From: MFD01275-c22 sp963705885
GTDB taxonomy: Bacteria > Actinomycetota > Actinomycetes > JACCUZ01
Length of the DNA stretch: 64,000 bases
Assembly (NCBI GenBank): GCA_963705885.1
Contig: OY970120.1
Coordinates: forward strand, 3,100,001 to 3,164,000
Direction of reading: 5' to 3'
Part shown: positions 42,075-51,604 of the stretch, piece by piece
Position numbering within the stretch: position 1 is the first letter of the stretch
Layout of the letters: the number at the start of each line of letters is the position of its first letter
Position numbers and translations under genes: made by a program
Notes under the pieces: model-generated
The model's input: only the letters and a program-made list of their open reading frames with translations
What the model was told of the DNA's origin: nothing
Databases searched by the model: none

Positions 42075-43298
42075 TTAGCCCGCCTCCCGGATCCGCCGCA
42101 ACCGGGTGAGATGCGCTCTTGCGGCCGCTCGGTGCGGAAATTCGCGTCGTTCGGCGAGTACGACGAGCTGCCTTTCACCGTCGGGGGCGCCGAGGTGGGC
42201 CAATGCGATCGCCGCGTGGAACTGCACCTCTTCATCAGCATGAAGCAGCGGAAGCAGCAACGGCGCAAACCTTCGATCACCCGATTGCTCGATGACACTC
42301 ACGGCGGCATTCAGTCTCCATGGTGAGCGAACGTCGGGGTGAGTCTCAGCGATCAACTGCGCGGCCAGGTCGATGGCCCGCGGGTCTCCCAGCTCGGACA
42401 GCTCCTCGAACCGACCCCAAGCTACGAGCTCATCGCGGGCTCGTTCGGTGCCGGCCACGACCAGCCCGCGGGTGCCGCGGACGCCCAGTTCGATCAGCGC
42501 ATCCACGGCCTCGGGCGTCCCGATTCGCCCCAGCCCCAGGACGGCCTGATCGCACAGGCCTGGGTTGTCCGTGGCAGACACGAGCAGCGGAACCGCTTCC
42601 GGGGCGACCACCCGCGACAGCTTCATCGTGGCTTCGTGATCGCCAGCGGTGGCGCGGGCGACTAGCGTCTCGACTTCTTCGAAGGCGGTGACCGGTTCGC
42701 GCTGGGTGACCTGGTACTCCAGGAACGACCGAAACGAGCGGTACGCGACCGTCGACTCCTTGTGCACATTCCATAATTGCCACTCATCCAGACCGTCGAG
42801 CGGAATGAGAACTGTTGTTCCCGGGTGCTTGCCGGTCGCGATGACGAGCCCATCGGCTAACGCCGACCATGCCGGTGCCTGTTGTCCGGCCGCGACGGCG
42901 TGACGGTGCTCGACGATCTCGGTCATCTCGGCCATCATCTCGGCCAACCACGGAGTGGCGTCACGCAACCACCGCAGGTCCTCGACCGGCAGGAATCCGA
43001 CGCCGACCACGGCCGATTCAGACCGCGGATCCTCGGGTCCGCCATCGGGGGGCGCCAGCGTGGGGCCGTAATCGTCTCCGTACGCGCCGTTGCTGAGCAG
43101 CAAGAACTCACGATAGGAGGCGGGTAACACTCGACCCAGTCGGCGCTCCGCCCGCTGAATCTGCTCTTCGTTCGCTGGCTGCCGAAGTATCGAGCCGGTC
43201 TGCGCGGCCGCCGTCAGCCGCTGACTTCGAGGCACATCGGCGATCAAGAGCTCGCTCCAACGAGCGGCAAGCTCGGCCATAGATCGGTTCACAGCCAC
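42075..43298 (-). CDS. SUKH (SMI1/KNR4) domain plus HEAT-like repeats
   Basis: A 407-aa cytosolic protein. The N-terminal half is an SMI1/KNR4 (SUKH) domain: NEEQIQRAERRLGRVLPASYREFLLLSNGAYG, then GVGFLPVEDLRWL and IPLDGLDEWQLWN. The C-terminal half has HEAT-like helical repeats (CDQAVLGLGRIGTPEAVDAL; EEVQFHAAIALAHLGAPDGE). SUKH domains are known immunity proteins of polymorphic toxins, but no toxin is adjacent. The gene is less GC-rich than its neighbours, suggesting transfer. GTG 43298 has GGGGAG upstream; ATG 43280 is an alternative. Confidence 0.83.
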   Translation of the reverse strand: MAVNRSMAELAARWSELLIADVPRSQRLTAAAQTGSILRQPANEEQIQRAERRLGRVLPASYREFLLLSNGAYGDDYGPTLAPPDGGPEDPRSESAVVGVGFLPVEDLRWLRDATPWLAEMMAEMTEIVEHRHAVAAGQQAPAWSALADGLVIATGKHPGTTVLIPLDGLDEWQLWNVHKESTVAYRSFRSFLEYQVTQREPVTAFEEVETLVARATAGDHEATMKLSRVVAPEAVPLLVSATDNPGLCDQAVLGLGRIGTPEAVDALIELGVRGTRGLVVAGTERARDELVAWGRFEELSELGDPRAIDLAAQLIAETHPDVRSPWRLNAAVSVIEQSGDRRFAPLLLPLLHADEEVQFHAAIALAHLGAPDGERQLVVLAERREFPHRAAARAHLTRLRRIREAG

Positions 43299-43567
43299 GA
43301 CTCCCCGTCATCTCGCCCGGCCATCGACAGCGCCGACCCGGCCATGCGCATCGTGCCGGACACCGCGCGTCCAGAAGGATTGTCGAAGTGGTTGCACATA
43401 GTGAGAATGAGCCGCTCTTCCTCTGCGTCCAAACTTCGATGCCGTCATCCTGCAATGTCTGCCGGTGCCTCGGAGCTGGCATCTATTGATCGGTTTCCGG
43501 TTGGTGCGCGGCCCAATCGGATCCGGTGGCATCCTGCCGGTGCCCGGGTCGCTGTGCCGGGCAGGGC
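43299..43567. other. Intergenic stretch, no gene seen
   Basis: About 270 bp, visibly less GC-rich than the rest of the window. No convincing reading frame, hairpin or repeat was found; frames through it are short and unsupported. Confidence 0.5.
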
Positions 43568-44044
43568 TTACACCAGGAGCTCCCACTCCTCGACGCGCAG
43601 CACGTTCCCCGCCTCGTCCGCGTCATCCATCTCCCGCACCCTCGTGAAACCGGCCTTCTCGACCACGCGTCCGCTCTGCGGGCGCTCAAGCGGCGAGTGC
43701 GCCACGATGCGACGCACCTCGGTGTCCGCACGCGCCTTCGCCACGAGCGCCTCGATCGCCGCGGTCGCGTATCCCCGGTTCCTCTGCGACTCGACAACGG
43801 CGTAGCCGATCTCGATCGTCCCCTGCTCGTCGACGAACGCACCACCGATCTCACCCACGACAACATCGTCCGCAGAACGGTGGAGAAGGAAGGGACCGAA
43901 CTGGCCCACGGCGCCGACGACTTGCGCCACGCCCGCAGAAAACTCCGTTGGGTAGTCCGGAGCGACGAGCACGTCGTCAGGCCGATTGCCGGCCAAGATC
44001 GCGTCGGCCGCCTCGCGCGTCATCTCGCGGAGCCTGACCGTCAT
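43568..44044 (-). CDS. GNAT-family N-acetyltransferase
   Basis: A 158-aa RimJ/RimL-type acetyltransferase. It has VVGEIGGAFVDEQGTIEIGYAV, the acetyl-CoA loop SQRNRGYATAAIEALVAKA, and VRRIVAHSPLERPQSGRVVEKAGF near the end. Substrate unknown. The ATG at 44044 is leaderless: TAGGAT lies 6 nt upstream. Confidence 0.9.
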   Translation of the reverse strand: MTVRLREMTREAADAILAGNRPDDVLVAPDYPTEFSAGVAQVVGAVGQFGPFLLHRSADDVVVGEIGGAFVDEQGTIEIGYAVVESQRNRGYATAAIEALVAKARADTEVRRIVAHSPLERPQSGRVVEKAGFTRVREMDDADEAGNVLRVEEWELLV

Positions 44045-44050
44045 GCCGAG

Positions 44051-44056
44051 ATCCTA
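44051..44056 (-). promoter_or_regulatory. Leaderless -10 box (TAGGAT)
   Basis: TAGGAT on the minus strand, 6 nt before the ATG at 44044. Confidence 0.48.
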
Positions 44057-44163
44057 TGGCGCGGTGAGAGCCCTTCGGGGAAGCCGCCCGACGGGGATCT
44101 CTTGCTTACCCTGGAGCGAGCGGGCGCATACGGACGGGTCCGCACAACCTGTAGTAGCGGCAC

Positions 44164-44499
44164 CTATGCGACGCGACGAAGCCACACGAGGAGGGAAGCC
44201 TTGTCCGGGTCGTACCAGGCGGCATCATCCCCAGCGAGATCGCGAGTCTCCTGCTCAGTCAGGGGCGCGACCGGACCACCGGGCCAGGTGCCACGCCACA
44301 ACTCAAACTCGTCGCGAATCAGTGAGACCGCCCGGCGGGCAAGGCGAAGTTTGTCTGCCAACGGAGCCACAGGTGCCGTGGTGTTGAGTTGCCAGACGAT
44401 CTCCCAGATGGGGAGGTCGTCGTCCTGCAGGTCGCCCGAGAGCAGGTATGCCAGTCGCTCGACTGAGGGCAGGCTTGTCTCGTCGCTCACCCCGCGCAT
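44164..44499 (-). CDS. Small hypothetical protein
   Basis: A 111-aa acidic, helical protein (VSDETSLPSVERLAYLLSGD; PIWEIVWQLNTTAPVAPLAD; LWRGTWPGGPVAPLTEQE; DDAAWYDPDKASLLVWLRRV). No known function. Proteins of this look are often orphan accessory genes. The start is unsure: ATG 44499, ATG 44523 and GTG 44490 are all in frame and none has a clear ribosome site. Confidence 0.65.
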   Translation of the reverse strand: MRGVSDETSLPSVERLAYLLSGDLQDDDLPIWEIVWQLNTTAPVAPLADKLRLARRAVSLIRDEFELWRGTWPGGPVAPLTEQETRDLAGDDAAWYDPDKASLLVWLRRVA

Positions 44500-44586
44500 A
44501 AGGCCGGATATCGCGCCTCCCATTCACTCATGGGGTCGTCCTAGCGATGGACGAGGTGCCCAGGGTGCTCGGTCCTCTGTGGCTGG

Positions 44587-45861
44587 TCATGCGTCCAGCG
44601 CAGCCAGTCGCTCCTCGAGGAACGCGCGCTCGGTGTCGTTGTCGACCAGCTCGAGCGCCTCGCGGTAGGCAGCCGCGGCCTCGCCGTCACGGGAGAGCCG
44701 CCGCAAGAGGTCGGCCCTGGTCGAGGCGAGGTACCGGTAGCCGACCAGTCGGCCGTCCGCCTCCAGCCGCTCCACCTCCACGAGCGCGGCAGCGGGTCCG
44801 TGCACCATCAGCACCGCGACCGTCCGGTTCAGCGCCACGACCGGGTTCGGCCACAGGACCAGCAGCGCGTCGTACAGCAGGAGCACCCTCGACCAGTCGG
44901 TGTCCCCGTACGACGGCGCCATCGCATGGACTGCGGCGATCGCGGCCTGCAGGCCGAAGCGGCCCGGGCTGCCGCGCAGCAGGTCCGACACGAGCGCCAG
45001 GCCCTCGTCGATGGCGGCGCGGTCCCAGCGCATGCGGTCCTGGTCCTCCAGCAGCACCAGCGCGCCGTCCGGCGAGACGCGCGCGTCGCGGCGGGCATCG
45101 GTGAGCAGCATCAGCGCGAGCAGCCCGCGCACCTCCGGCTCGTCGGGCATGAGCAGTCGCAGCACGCGCCCCAGGTCGACGGCCCGCTCGACGAGGTCGC
45201 GGCGCAGCAGGTCGGCGCCGAGCGGCGCGGTGTGGCCCGTGGTGAAAAGAAGATGTACGACGGTGAGCACCGCGTCGAGCCGGTCGGGCAGGTCGGCCGC
45301 GCCCGGGACGCGGTAGGGGATGCGGGCGGCCGAGATCTTCTTCTTCGCGCGGGTGACCCGGGCGGCCATCGTCGGCTCGGGGACGAGGAACGCCCGCGCG
45401 ATCTCGGCCGTGGTCAGCCCGCACACCAGCCGCAGGGTCAGCGCGACCTGCGCCTCGCGGGCGATCGCCGGGTGGCAGCAGGTGAAGACCAGACGCAGCC
45501 GGTCGTCGGGGATCTCGTCGGCCACCGGCATCTCCTCCTCCCCCAGCGGCTCGACCAGGAGCGGCAGCTTGCGGCGCAGGGTCTGCTCGCGGCGCAGGAC
45601 GTCGAGGGCGCGCCGGCGGGCGGTCGTGGTCAGCCACGCGCCGGGCGAGCGGGGCACGCCGTCCCGCAGCCAGGCCTCGAGCGCGGCGCCGTACGCGTCC
45701 TGCACGCACTCCTCCGCCAGGTCGATGCTGCCGGCGACGCGCGCCGTCGCAGCGAGCACGAAGCCCCACTCGCGACGGTGCGCGTCGGCGACCGCGTCGG
45801 CGACGGACGACCGGTCCCCGGACGGGTCGTCCGCCGGCGACCTGGCGGAGGGGAGCGCCAT
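44587..45861 (-). CDS. ECF42-type RNA polymerase sigma factor
   Basis: A 424-aa sigma factor: region 2 (VAGSIDLAEECVQDAYGAAL, PRSPGAWLTTTARRRALDVL) and region 4 (LRLVCGLTTAEIARAFLVPE) fill the first 190 residues. A long TPR-like C-terminal extension (DUF6596) with YDALLVLWPNPVVALNRTVA follows. This is the layout of the ECF42 group, known to be paired with DGPF/YCII proteins and to lack a classical anti-sigma factor. The next gene upstream is such a YCII protein, with a 1-nt overlap. Confidence 0.93.
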   Translation of the reverse strand: MALPSARSPADDPSGDRSSVADAVADAHRREWGFVLAATARVAGSIDLAEECVQDAYGAALEAWLRDGVPRSPGAWLTTTARRRALDVLRREQTLRRKLPLLVEPLGEEEMPVADEIPDDRLRLVFTCCHPAIAREAQVALTLRLVCGLTTAEIARAFLVPEPTMAARVTRAKKKISAARIPYRVPGAADLPDRLDAVLTVVHLLFTTGHTAPLGADLLRRDLVERAVDLGRVLRLLMPDEPEVRGLLALMLLTDARRDARVSPDGALVLLEDQDRMRWDRAAIDEGLALVSDLLRGSPGRFGLQAAIAAVHAMAPSYGDTDWSRVLLLYDALLVLWPNPVVALNRTVAVLMVHGPAAALVEVERLEADGRLVGYRYLASTRADLLRRLSRDGEAAAAYREALELVDNDTERAFLEERLAALDA

Positions 45862-46211
45862 CAGCCGCCGGAGGTGTCCATGATCGGGCGGACCTCGACG
45901 CCGCCGAACGGCGCCGGGCACAGCTTGCCGATGGCCAGCGCCTGGTCGAGGTCGCTCGCCTCGACCAGGTAGTAGCCGCCCAGTGCCTCCTTGGTCTCGG
46001 CGAACGGGCCGTCGGTGACGACGTCGCCGCGGACAGAGGTGGCGGTGGAGGTCGGCTGCAGGGCGTTGCCGCCCAGGATCTTGGCGCCCATCGCCGTCAC
46101 CTGCTCGGCGAACGTTCCGTGCGCCTTCATCGCCTCCTCCCAGGCCTCCGGCGTCGTGGCGTCGGCGTAGCCCTGCTCGTTCTCGTAGATGAGGATGAGG
46201 TACTCGCTCAT
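45861..46211 (-). CDS. YCII/DGPF-family protein
   Basis: A 116-aa alpha/beta protein (MSEYLILIYENEQGYADATT) with the name-giving VVTDGPFAETKEALGGYYLVE motif. Such proteins accompany ECF42 sigma factors and may act as targets or modulators. The ATG has GGGGAGGAGC upstream. Its stop and the sigma start share one base (TGATG). Confidence 0.93.
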   Translation of the reverse strand: MSEYLILIYENEQGYADATTPEAWEEAMKAHGTFAEQVTAMGAKILGGNALQPTSTATSVRGDVVTDGPFAETKEALGGYYLVEASDLDQALAIGKLCPAPFGGVEVRPIMDTSGG

Positions 46212-46363
46212 GGGTGCTCCTCCCCCGGCCCGTCAGGGGACCGGCTCGCGTCAACTCTGACACCATCCCGACGGACCGAGGGTCACGAAATCGACAGCCG
46301 CGCGACGCGATCTCCGATCTCGACCGATATGGCCCAGGGTGGCCGCATAGGCTGAGCGCTCCC

Positions 46364-49300
46364 ATGCCGAACCGCTCGTCCCCGCCGCCGCGCACCCGCA
46401 GCCGGGCCCGCGGAGCCCAGCCCGCCGGGCGGCGCGCCGCCGCCCGCGCGGCCCGCGAGGCGAGCGCCCTCACGGTGACCTACCCGCCCGAGCTCCCGGT
46501 CTCGCAGCGCCGCGACGAGATCGCCGCGGCGATCCGCGACCACCAGGTCGTCGTCGTCGCCGGCGAGACCGGCTCGGGCAAGACCACGCAGCTGCCCAAG
46601 ATCTGCCTCGACCTCGGCCGCGGCATCGACGGGGTCATCGGCCACACGCAGCCGCGCCGGCTCGCCGCGCGCACGGTCGCCGACCGCATCGCCGAGGAGC
46701 TCAAGGTCCCGCTCGGCGGCGCCGTCGGCTACACGGTCCGCTTCACCGACCGCATAGGTGACAGCACCCGGGTGCGACTGATGACCGATGGCATCCTGCT
46801 CGCCGAGATCCAGCGCGACCGCGACCTGCGCCGCTACGACACCCTCATCATCGACGAGGCGCACGAGCGCAGCCTCAACGTCGATTTCATCCTCGGCTAC
46901 CTCAAGGCGCTGCTGCCCCGCCGGCCCGACCTCAAGGTCGTCATCACGTCGGCCACCATCGACCCGCAGCGGTTCTCCGAGCACTTCGGCGGCGCGCCGG
47001 TCGTCGAGGTCTCCGGCCGCACCTATCCCGTCGAGGTGCGCTACCGGCCGGTCAACGACCCCGACGACGAGCGCGGCGACGACGAGCGGGACCAGGTCAG
47101 CGCGATCCTCGACGCCGTCGACGAGCTCCTTACCGAACAGACCGGAGCCGGCGGCAATGACGTCCTCGTGTTCCTCTCCGGCGAGCGCGAGATCCGCGAC
47201 ACCGCCGACGCCCTGCGCGCGCACATGGCGCGCAACCGTGAGCCGGTGGAGATCCTCCCGCTGTACGCCCGGCTGTCGGCGGCGGAGCAGCACCGCGTCT
47301 TCGCCCCGCACGGCGGGCGTCGCGTCGTGCTCGCGACCAACGTGGCCGAGACGTCGCTGACCGTCCCGGGCATCAAGTACGTCGTCGACCCCGGCACCGC
47401 GCGCATCTCGCGCTACAGCCATCGGCTCAAGGTGCAGCGGCTGCCCATCGAGTCGATCAGCCAGGCCAGCGCCAACCAACGGAAGGGCCGCTGCGGTCGT
47501 ACGTCCGACGGCATCTGCATCCGGCTCTACTCCGAGGACGACTTCCTCGCCCGACCCGAGTTCACCGATCCTGAGATCCTGCGCACGAACCTCGCCTCGG
47601 TGATCCTCGCCATGACGGCACTCGGTCTCGGCGACATGGCGAAGTTCCCCTTCCTCGAGCCGCCGGACCACCGTCAGGTGAAGGACGGCGTCGCCCTGCT
47701 CGAGGAGCTCGGCGCCTTCGACCCGGCGCAGCGCGAGGCCGCCGAGCGGCTGACTGCGATCGGCCGCACCCTCGCCCGGCTGCCCGTCGACCCCCGACTC
47801 GGCAGGATGGTCATCGAGGCCGACCGCAACGGCTGCGTGCCCGACGTGCTGGTCATCGCCGCCGCCCTCTCGATCCAGGACCCGCGGGAGCGGCCGGTCG
47901 ACAAGCAGCAGGCTGCCGACACCATGCACCGCCGGTTCGCCGACGACAGGTCGGACTTCCTCGCCTACCGCAACCTCTGGGTGCACCTGCAGGAGCAGCA
48001 GAAAGCCTTGTCCGGCAACGCGTTCCGGCGCATGTGCCGGACCGAGTTCCTGCACTACCTGCGCATCCGCGAGTGGCAGGACCTCGTGGGTCAGCTGCGC
48101 CAGGTCGCCCGGTCGCTCGGCATCGCGACGACGGGCGACGTCGGCGCGCCCGGTGACGACCCGACGCCGGTGCACGTCTCGCTGCTCCCAGGGCTGCTCT
48201 CGCACGTCGGCCTCTGGGAGCCCGAGAAGCGTGAGTACGCCGGTGCGCGCGGCGCCCGTTTCGCGCCCTGGCCCGGATCGGCGCTGTTCAAGAAGCCACC
48301 GCGATGGGTCATGGCCGGCGAGCTCGTCGAGACCTCGCGGCTGTGGGGTCGCGACCTCGGCCGTGTCGAGCCCGAGTGGGTCGAGCCGCTGGCCGAGCAC
48401 CTCGTGAAGCGCTCCTACAGCGAACCGCACTGGTCGGCCAGGCACGGCGCCGTCATGGCGTACGAGAAGGTGCTGCTCTACGGCGTCCCCCTCGTCGCGG
48501 ACCGCCGGGTCGCCTACGGGCGGATCGACCCCGAGCTGTCCCGCGAGCTGTTCATCCGGCACGCGCTCGTGCAGGGCGAGTGGCGCACGCACCACCGGTT
48601 CTTCTCCGCCAACCGTGAGCTGCTCGAGGACGTCGAGGACCTCGAGCACCGGGCCCGGCGCCGCGACATCCTGGTGGACGACGAGACGCTCGTGGACTTC
48701 TACGAGCAGCGAGTGCCGGCCGAGGTCGTGTCGGCGCGCCACTTCGACGCATGGTGGAAGAAGGCCCGCCGCGAGACACCCGACCTGCTGACGTTCGACC
48801 CCGCGATGCTCGTGCGCGACGATGCCGCGCGGGTCGACGCCGACGACTACCCCGACACGTGGCGGCAGGACGACCTCTCGCTGGCGCTCACCTACCAGTT
48901 CGAGCCGGGCAGCGCGGCCGACGGCGTGACGGTGCACGTCCCGCTCGCGGTGCTCAACCGCCTGCGTCCCGACGGGTTCGACTGGCAGGTGCCCGGCCTG
49001 CGGCTCGACCTGGTCACCGCGCTCGTGAAGTCGCTGCCCAAGGACCTCCGGCGCCACTTCGTCCCTGCCCCCGACACCGCCCGGGCGGTCCTCTCCGGCA
49101 TCGAGGAGCGTGCCGGCGAGCGACCGCTCACCGACGAGATGGCCGACGCCCTGCGCCGAACCGCCGGCGTCACCGTCCCCCGGGACGCCTGGGGCCTCGA
49201 GCGCGTGCCCGCCCACCTGCGCGTCACGTTCCGAGTCGAGGACGAGACCGGCGCCTGTCTCGGTGAGGGCAAGGACCTCGGCGCGCTGCGGGACCGGCTG

Positions 49301-50212
49301 GCCCCGACCGTGCGGCAGGCCGTGTCCCGGGCCGCCGCGTCCGTCGAGCGCTCCGGGCTCACGTCGTGGTCGTTCGGCGACCTGCCGCGCACCTTCGAGC
49401 GGGAGCAGGACGGCCAGCCGGTGAAGGGGTTCCCGGCCCTCGTCGACGAGGGGACGACGGTGGCCGTGCGGGTGCTCGGCAGCGAGGGCGAGCAGCGTCG
49501 CGCGACCTGGCGCGGCACACGACGGCTGCTCGCGCTCACCGTGCCCTCGCCGCACAAGCATGTCGTCGGCCGGCTGGACAACGCGAGCAAGCTGGCGCTG
49601 GGGCACAACCCGCACGGCTCGGTGCCGGCACTGCTGGCCGACTGCGTGGACGCCGCGCTGGACTCGCTGTTGGAGCGCCACGGCGGCCCGGTCTCCGACG
49701 GTGCGGCGTTCGACCGGCTGCGCGAGGCGGTGCGCGCGCAGCTGCCCGCGACGACGTACGACGTCGTGGTCGCCGTCGCGGCCGTGCTCGCGCTCGCGCA
49801 CGACGTGGCCGGCCGGGTGAGCGGCGCCGCCCCGCCGCCCGTGCTGCCGTCGTACGTCGACGTGCGCGAGCAGCTGGCCCGGCTGGTGGGTCCGGGCTTC
49901 GTCACCGCGACGGGGACGGCGAGGCTGCCGGACCTCCGGCGCTACCTGCGCGCCGTGCTGGTCCGGCTGGACGCGCTGCCCCACGGTGCTGCGCGCGACC
50001 AGGCGCGGCTCGCGGAGGTGCAGATGGTGCAGGCCGAGGTCGACGGGTGGCTGGCCCAGCTGCCGCCGGACCGTCGCGACGACCCGGCCGTCCTCGCGGT
50101 GCCGTGGATGGTCGAGGAGCTGCGGGTCAGCCTGTTCGCGCAGCAGCTCGGCACGCCGCACCCGGTGTCGGCCAAGCGCATCTACAAGGCGATGGACGCC
50201 CTCGACGGGTGA
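46364..50212 (+). CDS. hrpA: ATP-dependent RNA helicase HrpA
   Basis: A 1282-aa DEAH-box RNA helicase. Walker A AGETGSGKTTQLPK near residue 65, IIDEAHERSLN near residue 165, SAT in VVITSATID, and motif VI SQASANQRKGRCGRTSDG are clear; HA2/OB and the long DUF3418 C-terminal part follow. HrpA processes fimbrial mRNA in E. coli and can rescue stalled ribosomes. The basic, Pro/Arg-rich N-terminus begins at ATG 46364; a TAGGCT box lies 10 nt upstream. No operon partner is seen. Confidence 0.94.
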   Translation: MPNRSSPPPRTRSRARGAQPAGRRAAARAAREASALTVTYPPELPVSQRRDEIAAAIRDHQVVVVAGETGSGKTTQLPKICLDLGRGIDGVIGHTQPRRLAARTVADRIAEELKVPLGGAVGYTVRFTDRIGDSTRVRLMTDGILLAEIQRDRDLRRYDTLIIDEAHERSLNVDFILGYLKALLPRRPDLKVVITSATIDPQRFSEHFGGAPVVEVSGRTYPVEVRYRPVNDPDDERGDDERDQVSAILDAVDELLTEQTGAGGNDVLVFLSGEREIRDTADALRAHMARNREPVEILPLYARLSAAEQHRVFAPHGGRRVVLATNVAETSLTVPGIKYVVDPGTARISRYSHRLKVQRLPIESISQASANQRKGRCGRTSDGICIRLYSEDDFLARPEFTDPEILRTNLASVILAMTALGLGDMAKFPFLEPPDHRQVKDGVALLEELGAFDPAQREAAERLTAIGRTLARLPVDPRLGRMVIEADRNGCVPDVLVIAAALSIQDPRERPVDKQQAADTMHRRFADDRSDFLAYRNLWVHLQEQQKALSGNAFRRMCRTEFLHYLRIREWQDLVGQLRQVARSLGIATTGDVGAPGDDPTPVHVSLLPGLLSHVGLWEPEKREYAGARGARFAPWPGSALFKKPPRWVMAGELVETSRLWGRDLGRVEPEWVEPLAEHLVKRSYSEPHWSARHGAVMAYEKVLLYGVPLVADRRVAYGRIDPELSRELFIRHALVQGEWRTHHRFFSANRELLEDVEDLEHRARRRDILVDDETLVDFYEQRVPAEVVSARHFDAWWKKARRETPDLLTFDPAMLVRDDAARVDADDYPDTWRQDDLSLALTYQFEPGSAADGVTVHVPLAVLNRLRPDGFDWQVPGLRLDLVTALVKSLPKDLRRHFVPAPDTARAVLSGIEERAGERPLTDEMADALRRTAGVTVPRDAWGLERVPAHLRVTFRVEDETGACLGEGKDLGALRDRLAPTVRQAVSRAAASVERSGLTSWSFGDLPRTFEREQDGQPVKGFPALVDEGTTVAVRVLGSEGEQRRATWRGTRRLLALTVPSPHKHVVGRLDNASKLALGHNPHGSVPALLADCVDAALDSLLERHGGPVSDGAAFDRLREAVRAQLPATTYDVVVAVAAVLALAHDVAGRVSGAAPPPVLPSYVDVREQLARLVGPGFVTATGTARLPDLRRYLRAVLVRLDALPHGAARDQARLAEVQMVQAEVDGWLAQLPPDRRDDPAVLAVPWMVEELRVSLFAQQLGTPHPVSAKRIYKAMDALDG

Positions 50213-50312
50213 TCCAGGGGCCGGTCAGGGTCGCTCCCCGATGCGGTTCAGGGTGCGATCTCCGCACTCTGGTGGTGTCACGAACGACCTCGACCCATCG
50301 GAGAAGCACACC

Positions 50313-50570
50313 GTGAACGACATCCGCGAATCCTTCCGCCGGCAGGGCCTCGTGCGCGCCCGCAACGGCCGCGTCCTGGGCGGCGTCATCGCCGGTCTCG
50401 GCCGACGGGTCGGCCTCGACCCGTGGCCCGCACGGCTGGTGTTCCTCCTGCTGGTGCTGATCCTGCCGGGCTGCCCGATCCTGGTCTATCCGCTGCTGTG
50501 GGTCCTCATGCCCCAGGACGCCGACGGCGAGGTCGTCAGCACCGGCACACCGGTTGCACCGACCGCCTGA
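50313..50570 (+). CDS. PspC-domain membrane protein
   Basis: An 85-aa PspC-like protein with FRRQGLVRARNGRVLGGVIAG leading into a glycine-rich amphipathic part and one membrane segment (PARLVFLLLVLILPGCPILVYPLLWVL) ending in MPQD. PspC domains take part in envelope stress responses. The GTG at 50313 has a GGAGAAG site. No other psp gene is near. Confidence 0.82.
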   Translation: MNDIRESFRRQGLVRARNGRVLGGVIAGLGRRVGLDPWPARLVFLLLVLILPGCPILVYPLLWVLMPQDADGEVVSTGTPVAPTA

Positions 50571-50684
50571 CGGACCTTCTCGACGTGCCGACCGGCACGC
50601 AGTCGGACGCCTGCGCACCCGATCAGGGGCGCGGACCCCCGGGGACTGTGTGCCGGTCGGCCACCATCGGCTCCGACCGGACGC

Positions 50685-50715
50685 GTCTCGTCTCGTCTCG
50701 TCCCGTCCCGTCTCG
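50685..50715. repeat. Pentanucleotide microsatellite (CGTCT)n
   Basis: About six CGTCT/CGTCC units directly follow the stop of the minus-strand dehydrogenase gene (tca at 50716-50718). It is a simple tandem repeat in non-coding sequence. Confidence 0.8.
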
Positions 50716-51597
50716 TCACGGCCGACGGCCGCGGGCCACGTCGATGATGCTGCTCTCGTTCGCGTCGCCGAGACCGAGCGCCAGCAGCCGATCGAGCCCG
50801 GCCAGCGCCGTCCGGCCGAGGGGCGCGTCGAGCCCGAGCGCCTCGGCGAGCCGCACGCCGTAGTCCGCGTCCTTGTGCCGGAGACGTCCGGAGAAGGCGA
50901 TGTCCCGCTCGTGGTCGCCGTCGGCCATCCGGCGGCTGTTGCGCACGACCTGCGGGCTGGCCGCCTGTCCCGTCGCGATCGCGCGGGCCACCTGGTCGAG
51001 GTCGAGCCCGGCCCGCTCGGCGAGCGCCATGCCCTCGGCCGCGGAGGCGATCTGCACGGCACCCATCAGGTTCACGACCAGCTTGTAGGCGGTGCCGGCA
51101 CCGACGGGGCCGAAGTGCAGGACGTCGCCCGAGATCGCCTCCAGCAGCGGCCGCGCCTCCTCGACGTCGGTCTCGTCGCCGCCGACGAGCAGCGTCAGCG
51201 AACCCGCGGCTGCCGCGTCGGGCAGCCCGGTCACCGGGCAGTCGAGGTAGCGCAGCCCCCGGTCCCGGACTGCGTCCGCGAGCTCGAGCACCCAGCCGTG
51301 CGACAGCGTGGAGCACTCGACCGCGAGCACGCCGGGATCAAGGTCGGCCGCGAGGACACCGTCCGCGCCCAGCCACACCGACCGTGACGCGTCGTCGTCG
51401 CTGACCATCACGAAGACCGCGGACGCGCCGTCCGCCGCCTCCCCCGGGCTGGTGGCGCTGCGAGCACCCGCGTCGACCAGCGCCGACGCCTTCTCCGGGC
51501 TGCGGTTGTAGACGATCACGTCGTGCCCCGCCGACAGGAGTCGCCCGGCCATGCCCTGGCCCATCCGACCGAGACCGATGAACGCGATGCGTGCCAT
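50716..51597 (-). CDS. NAD(P)-dependent 3-hydroxyacid dehydrogenase family
   Basis: A 293-aa beta-hydroxyacid dehydrogenase (3-hydroxyisobutyrate dehydrogenase/6PGDH type). N-terminal IAFIGLGRMGQGMAGRLL is the dinucleotide fold, DCPVTGLPDAAAAGSLTLLVGG is the substrate motif, and the catalytic lysine is in AYKLVVNLMG. Glyoxylate, tartronate semialdehyde or succinic semialdehyde reduction are other family activities. The ATG at 51597 is leaderless (TACGTT 7 nt upstream). Confidence 0.9.
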   Translation of the reverse strand: MARIAFIGLGRMGQGMAGRLLSAGHDVIVYNRSPEKASALVDAGARSATSPGEAADGASAVFVMVSDDDASRSVWLGADGVLAADLDPGVLAVECSTLSHGWVLELADAVRDRGLRYLDCPVTGLPDAAAAGSLTLLVGGDETDVEEARPLLEAISGDVLHFGPVGAGTAYKLVVNLMGAVQIASAAEGMALAERAGLDLDQVARAIATGQAASPQVVRNSRRMADGDHERDIAFSGRLRHKDADYGVRLAEALGLDAPLGRTALAGLDRLLALGLGDANESSIIDVARGRRP

Positions 51598-51604
51598 GGC
51601 GCAC

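Noticed and set aside
46283..50161. 1290-codon open frame antisense to hrpA
   Set aside because: Shadow of hrpA; the HrpA motifs are on the plus strand and the antisense product has no recognisable domain.
50685..50715. Coding or regulatory role for the CGTCT microsatellite
   Set aside because: It lies just after a stop codon in a short intergenic gap, with no gene start to be switched by it; kept only as a simple repeat.
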